Shown in pieces: positions 60,615 through 64,000 of a stretch of 64,000 nucleotides of DNA (within the stretch, counting starts at the first letter, position 1; every line of letters begins with the position of its first letter). The notes beneath the pieces were generated by a model, which saw only the letters and a program-made list of their open reading frames with translations, had not been told where the DNA came from and made no database searches. Origin of the DNA: Microtetraspora sp. NBRC 13810 (GTDB taxonomy: Bacteria; Actinomycetota; Actinomycetes; Streptosporangiales; Streptosporangiaceae); assembly GCF_030268685.1 (NCBI RefSeq), contig NZ_BSRQ01000027.1:62001-126000 (forward strand). Direction: 5' to 3'. A program made the position numbers and the translations under genes.

Positions 60615-61883
60615 ATGCCTAGCGTGGACGACATCGAAGCCAGGGTGCTGAACGCGCTGGACGAAGCGGAGACCGTGCGGCTGCTGGCCGACTTCGTGCG
60701 GGTGCCGAGTGTGACCGGCACCGACGCCGAGTCCGACCTCCAGCACCGGTGCGCCCGGCTGCTCACCGAGGCGGGCCTGGACGTCGACGCCTGGAAGCTC
60801 GACCTCGCCGCGCTGCGGGCCGAGGCCGGCTTCCCCGGCACGGAGGCGCCCAGGTCGGAGGGTTACGGCGTGGTGGGCACCAGCGAGGGCGAGGGCGAGC
60901 CCGCGCTGGTGCTCCAGGGTCACGTCGACGTCGTCCCCACCGGCGACCTCGCCCGCTGGGAGGGCCACGACCCGTTCGCGGCCAGGATCAGCGGCTCCAC
61001 GCTGCACGGCAGGGGCGCGTGCGACATGAAGGCCGGCCTCGCGGCCAACCTCGCCGTCGTGCGGGCCCTGCGCGCCGCGCGCGTACGGCCGGCCCGCCCG
61101 CTCGCCGTGCACTGCGTGATCAGCGAGGAGGACGGCGGCCTCGGCGCCTTCGCCACCCTGGCCCGCGGCCACCGCGGCGAGGCGGCCGTCATCACCGAGC
61201 CCACCAGCGGCAGGATCATCACCGCCAACGCGGGCGCGCTCACCTTCCGAGTCGAGATCCAGGGCAAGGCCGCCCACGGTGCGACGCGTACCGAAGGGGT
61301 GAGCGCGATCGAGGTGTTCTGGCCGGTCTTCGAAGCCGTCAGGCGGCTGGAGGCCGAGCGGAACCGGCGGATCGACCCGCTCTTCGACGGCAACCCGCTG
61401 CCCTACCCGATCGAGATCGGCACCCTCCGCGCGGGCGACTGGGCGAGCAGCGTCCCCGACCTGCTCGTCGCCGAGGGGCGGCTCGGCGTCCGGCTGGACG
61501 AGGACCCGGCGGCGGCCAGGGCCGCGCTGGAGGAGGCCGTCACGCGGACCGGGCACCCCTGGCTGAGCGCGCACCCGCCGGTGATCACCTGGCCGGGCGG
61601 CCAGTTCGCCAGCGGCAGGCTCGCCCGGGGCCACGCCCTGCGGGACGAGATGGCCGCCGCGGTGGCCGAGGTCACCGGCGCCCCGCCGGCCGAGACCGCC
61701 GCGCCGTACGGCAGCGACCTGCGCCTCTACGCGGCCGACGGCATCCCCACCCTGCACTATGGTCCGGGGGACGTCCGCCATGCCCACGCCCCGCGCGAGC
61801 AGGTGGACCTGCGCGAGCTGAGAGACGTCACCAGGGCGCTGACCCTGCTGACGATCCGCCGCTGCGGCCTCGTCCCAGCCTGA
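60615..61883 (+). CDS. M20-family metallopeptidase (ArgE/DapE type)
   Basis: A 422-residue binuclear zinc hydrolase. LQGHVDVVPTGD near residue 100 and GRGACDMKAGLAAN near 135 supply the first His and the bridging Asp, SEEDGG near 170 the catalytic Glu pair, TEPTSG near 195 and LHYGPGDVRHAH near 385 the last ligands. The family cleaves N-acyl amino acids or succinyl-diaminopimelate; substrate undetermined. The start may be ATG 60615 or GTG 60624, where CACAAT precedes the GTG by 7 bases. Its 3' end is duplicated in a 13-bp array. Confidence 0.88.
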   Translation: MPSVDDIEARVLNALDEAETVRLLADFVRVPSVTGTDAESDLQHRCARLLTEAGLDVDAWKLDLAALRAEAGFPGTEAPRSEGYGVVGTSEGEGEPALVLQGHVDVVPTGDLARWEGHDPFAARISGSTLHGRGACDMKAGLAANLAVVRALRAARVRPARPLAVHCVISEEDGGLGAFATLARGHRGEAAVITEPTSGRIITANAGALTFRVEIQGKAAHGATRTEGVSAIEVFWPVFEAVRRLEAERNRRIDPLFDGNPLPYPIEIGTLRAGDWASSVPDLLVAEGRLGVRLDEDPAAARAALEEAVTRTGHPWLSAHPPVITWPGGQFASGRLARGHALRDEMAAAVAEVTGAPPAETAAPYGSDLRLYAADGIPTLHYGPGDVRHAHAPREQVDLRELRDVTRALTLLTIRRCGLVPA

Positions 61884-61984
61884 GGTCCCAGCCTGAGGTC
61901 CCAGCCTGAGGTGCCGGCCTGAGGTCCCAGCGTGAGGTCCCGGGCTGAGGTTCCAGCCTTAGGTTCCGGCTTGAGGGCTACCCC
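61868..61984. repeat. 13-bp tandem repeat from the 3' end of the M20 peptidase gene, eight copies
   Basis: TGAGGTCCCAGCC-type units recur exactly every 13 bases: TGAGG at 61881 (the real stop), 61894, 61907, 61920, 61933 and 61946, then TTAGG at 61959 and TGAGG at 61972. As 13 is not a multiple of three, a stop appears in every frame. Confidence 0.9.
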
Positions 61985-61990
61985 GGTCAT

Positions 61991-62009
61991 CCAGGTTAGG
62001 CGCACCTAG
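61991..62009 (+). promoter_or_regulatory. DtxR/IdeR/DmdR-type iron box upstream of the DUF3040 gene
   Basis: CCAGGTTAGGCGCACCTAG matches 15 of 19 positions of the actinomycete iron-box form TTAGGTTAGGCTCACCTAA. TTGACA follows at 62012-62017, and a weaker second box-like word, ending ACCTAA, lies at about 62024-62042. The start codon is 150 bases downstream. Confidence 0.65.
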
Positions 62010-62158
62010 CTTTGACAGAATATTGGATTTAGCACCACCTAATCTGGATAGGGGCCGAGATAGGTCGACGGCACCGCACGAGCCCCCCGATTAGCGGCCT
62101 CATCTGCGGGTAGGCGTGTTCCTCGCCGCCGCCGAAGTGAGTGTCGAAGGAGCCGACT

Positions 62159-62518
62159 ATGCGTCTGTCCCGGCGCGAAAGACGGATTCTCCTGGATATG
62201 GAAGCCGACGTCGCGCGAGAAGATCCCGAATTCGCGCGCCTGATGACCGCCCTCCAACTGGAGGAACCGCAACCGCAACCGCGGCCGGAGCCGGAGCCGT
62301 CCGAGGAGGACGACACGGGGGAGATCACTCCTGCCCGGCTGGCGTTGATCGGGCTGGCGATCCTGGGCATCTGCGTCCTGCTGCCGCTGTTGCTGGGCAG
62401 CCTGGCCGGGGCCCCGGACTGCACCCCGCGTCCGGGCAGCTCACCCGCGCCCGCCGCCCAGCTCACCCAGGGCGTGAACGGCATGCCCACCGTCCCGATG
62501 CGTCCCGTCTGTCACTGA
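62159..62518 (+). CDS. DUF3040 single-span membrane protein
   Basis: A 119-residue protein starting MRLSRRERRILLDMEADVA, a variant of the DUF3040 N-terminal helix, followed by an acidic Gln/Pro/Glu stretch (~38-57), one membrane helix (~63-86) and a Pro-rich tail with two cysteines. Function of DUF3040 proteins is unknown. The ATG at 62159 has AAGGAG 7 bases upstream. The iron box and TTGACA upstream suggest iron-controlled expression. Confidence 0.8.
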   Translation: MRLSRRERRILLDMEADVAREDPEFARLMTALQLEEPQPQPRPEPEPSEEDDTGEITPARLALIGLAILGICVLLPLLLGSLAGAPDCTPRPGSSPAPAAQLTQGVNGMPTVPMRPVCH

Positions 62519-62569
62519 CCGGCGGTCCGCCGCCCGCGTGGGCCGTACGCCTGCGGGTACCGCAACCGC

Positions 62570-63283
62570 ATGGCCATACCTGGTGAAATGCTGACGGACC
62601 TGGATCCGTTCGACATCTTCGACACGGAGGCGGCCCGCCTGGACCGGCACTTCGGCACGCTGGACGAGGCCGGCTGGGACCTGCCCTCCCGCTGCCCCGG
62701 CTGGTCGGTGCGCGACGTCCTCGCCCACCTGGCCGGCGAGGAGCTGTACAACCACGCCTGCCTCGACGGCGACCTCGACGGGTTCCGGGACCTGCTCGCC
62801 CGGGAGGGCGTCGGCGGCGGCTACGAGGGGTTCAACGAGTGGTGCGTGGCGCGGCGCCGCGACCTGCCGGTCGAACGGGTGCTCCGGGAGTGGCGCACCG
62901 AGAACGCCGAGACCCGCGAGCGGATGCGCGGGCTGGGCCGCGACGCCATGATCGAGACCTCCGTGGGCCCCTACCCGAACGGCCTCCAGGCGTTCCACTA
63001 CGCCTCCGAGTACGCGACCCACGCCGACGACGTGGGCGTGCCCGTCTCCGACGAGGAACGCGGGCGGCGCACCTGGTGGCGGACCAGGGTGGGCATGTTC
63101 GCGCTCGCCGAACAGGGCTCCAAGGCCCAGGTCGAGCCGACCGCGGAACGCATCTCCGTGTACGCCTTCGGCGAGCGCGCCGACCTGTCGCCCGCCGGCT
63201 TCGTGGCGGCGACGGTCGGCAGGCTGCCCGACGACGACCCGCTCGACCGCAGGCTCAGATCGGCACTCAGGTGTCTCGCCTGA
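62570..63283 (+). CDS. Maleylpyruvate-isomerase-family (DinB-fold) mycothiol-dependent-type protein
   Basis: A 237-residue protein of the TIGR03083 type: an N-terminal four-helix DinB-like domain with CPGWSVRDVLAHLAGEE near residue 42 (first metal His), YASEYATHADDVGVP near 145 (His/Asp of the metal triad) and a C-terminal domain. Some members are mycothiol-dependent isomerases, S-transferases or metal-dependent transferases; this one's substrate is unknown. ATG 62588, with GGTGA upstream, is an alternative start. Confidence 0.8.
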   Translation: MAIPGEMLTDLDPFDIFDTEAARLDRHFGTLDEAGWDLPSRCPGWSVRDVLAHLAGEELYNHACLDGDLDGFRDLLAREGVGGGYEGFNEWCVARRRDLPVERVLREWRTENAETRERMRGLGRDAMIETSVGPYPNGLQAFHYASEYATHADDVGVPVSDEERGRRTWWRTRVGMFALAEQGSKAQVEPTAERISVYAFGERADLSPAGFVAATVGRLPDDDPLDRRLRSALRCLA

Positions 63284-63354
63284 CCGGTGCGGCGAACCGT
63301 TAGGCCGTCTCCTGCGGGGTAGCCGGACAGGACGCACCCGTGAAGGAGACGATC

Positions 63355-64000
63355 ATGACAAAGTTCGGCTACTTCCTGTCCAGCGAGGAACACGGCCCGC
63401 GCGAGCTCGTACGGCAGGCGCAACTCGCCGAGCGGGCCGGGTTCGAGGGACTGTGGATCTCCGACCACTACCACCCGTGGCTCGACGAGCAGGGGCAGAG
63501 CCCGTTCGTCTGGTCCGTGATCGGCGCGCTGTCCCAGGCCACCTCGCTTCCGGTCACCACGGCCGTCACCTGCCCGCTAGTCCGCATCCACCCGGCGATC
63601 GTGGCGCAGGCCGCCGCCACCAGCGCCGTCCTCACCGGCGGCCGGTTCCGGCTCGGCGTGGGCACCGGGGAGGTGCTCAACGAGCACATCGTGGACTCCC
63701 GCTGGCCGCCCGCCGCCGAGCGGCTGGAGATGCTGGAGGAGGCCGTCGGGATCATCCGCGAGCTGTGGACCGGCAAGCTGGTCACCCACCGGGGCGAGCA
63801 CTACGACGTCGACACCGCCCGGCTCTACACGCTGCCCGACGAGCCGCCGCCGATCTACATGTCCGGCTTCGGACCGAAGGCGGTGGAGCTGGCGGGCCGG
63901 ATCGCGGACGGGTACGTCATCACCGGGCCCAGCGCCGAGCTGGTGCAGGAGTTCCACGAGGCGGGCGGCGCGGGCAAGCCCGTACAGGGCGGGATCAAGG
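63355..64000 (+). CDS. F420-dependent LLM-class oxidoreductase, TIGR03557-like (3' end outside window)
   Basis: The first 215 codons of a luciferase-like TIM-barrel protein: MTKFGYFLSSEEHGPREL, then FEGLWISDHYHPW near residue 32, and FRLGVGTGEVLNEHI near 100. These match the F420-dependent TIGR03557 group rather than FMN luciferases. It would use reduced F420 to reduce an unknown substrate. GAAGGAG stands 6 bases before the ATG at 63355. The gene is cut by the window end. Confidence 0.88.
   Translation, partial: MTKFGYFLSSEEHGPRELVRQAQLAERAGFEGLWISDHYHPWLDEQGQSPFVWSVIGALSQATSLPVTTAVTCPLVRIHPAIVAQAAATSAVLTGGRFRLGVGTGEVLNEHIVDSRWPPAAERLEMLEEAVGIIRELWTGKLVTHRGEHYDVDTARLYTLPDEPPPIYMSGFGPKAVELAGRIADGYVITGPSAELVQEFHEAGGAGKPVQGGIK

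Overview
The window is very high-GC DNA with dense, often overlapping genes, GTG starts and AGGAGG-type ribosome binding sites. It encodes a geosmin synthase, a four-gene conservon, SARP/TPR and XRE-TPR regulators, an F420-type oxidoreductase and a mycothiol-type (DinB-fold) enzyme. Together these point to a sporulating actinomycete; a Streptosporangiales-like genus is my best guess, from gene content only. I saw no rRNA or tRNA genes, CRISPR array, phage or insertion sequence.

Layout. 1-6.8 kb (minus): an exopolysaccharide-type operon with a small membrane protein, a CelD/BcsL-like acetyltransferase, two family-2 glycosyltransferases, a polysaccharide deacetylase, a flippase and a large membrane protein cut by the window edge. 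7-14 kb: an ECF sigma factor fused to a zinc-finger, membrane and sensor extension; a repeat-filled intergenic region; a solute-binding/VWA protein; an unknown gene with a clear promoter and operator; a CDF-like transporter. 14-21.4 kb: a SpoU methyltransferase, an MDR oxidoreductase, geosmin synthase, decayed DUF2306 and TetR genes, a K15-like DD-peptidase, a DedA protein behind an iron box, and a secreted protein. 21.4-30.7 kb: a SARP-ATPase-TPR regulator, a UPF0104/PIG-L/GT4/DUF2079 envelope-sugar group and a lipoprotein. 30.8-37.9 kb: an APC permease, an in-frame GH1 beta-glucosidase/LacI fusion, a small-protein/microprotein pair divergent from an XRE-TPR regulator and an APH-fold kinase.

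37.9-42.5 kb is an aromatic catabolism operon: IclR regulator, pobA, pcaI, pcaJ, pcaH and pcaG. It takes 4-hydroxybenzoate to protocatechuate, opens the ring, and activates beta-ketoadipate, but the middle steps (pcaB, C, D, F) are absent here. 42.6-50.7 kb holds a DUF998 protein, a nucleoside hydrolase, a phosphotriesterase-family hydrolase with a palindromic operator, a small alpha/beta hydrolase, a secreted Tyr/His-rich protein, and a SNF2 helicase coupled to a SWIM zinc-finger protein.

50.7-60.2 kb is the most notable region: conservon cvnABCD followed by a compact diterpenoid gene set. A cytochrome P450, a class I terpene synthase and a class II (DxDTT) diterpene cyclase form a coupled minus-strand operon, divergent from a GGPP synthase gene. 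GGPP made by the synthase would be cyclised by the class II then the class I enzyme and oxidised by the P450; the product cannot be read from sequence. 60.2-64 kb: a cysteine-free L31 protein behind a Zur-like box, an M20 peptidase, a DUF3040 protein behind an iron box, the DinB-fold enzyme, and the 5' part of an F420-dependent oxidoreductase.

Two themes cross the window. At four loci tandem repeats (13, 24, 38 and 48 bp) are built from the 3' end of the adjacent gene, with the stop-codon region inside the unit. Several genes also appear to be leaderless, with a TANNNT box 6-8 bases before the start and no ribosome binding site.
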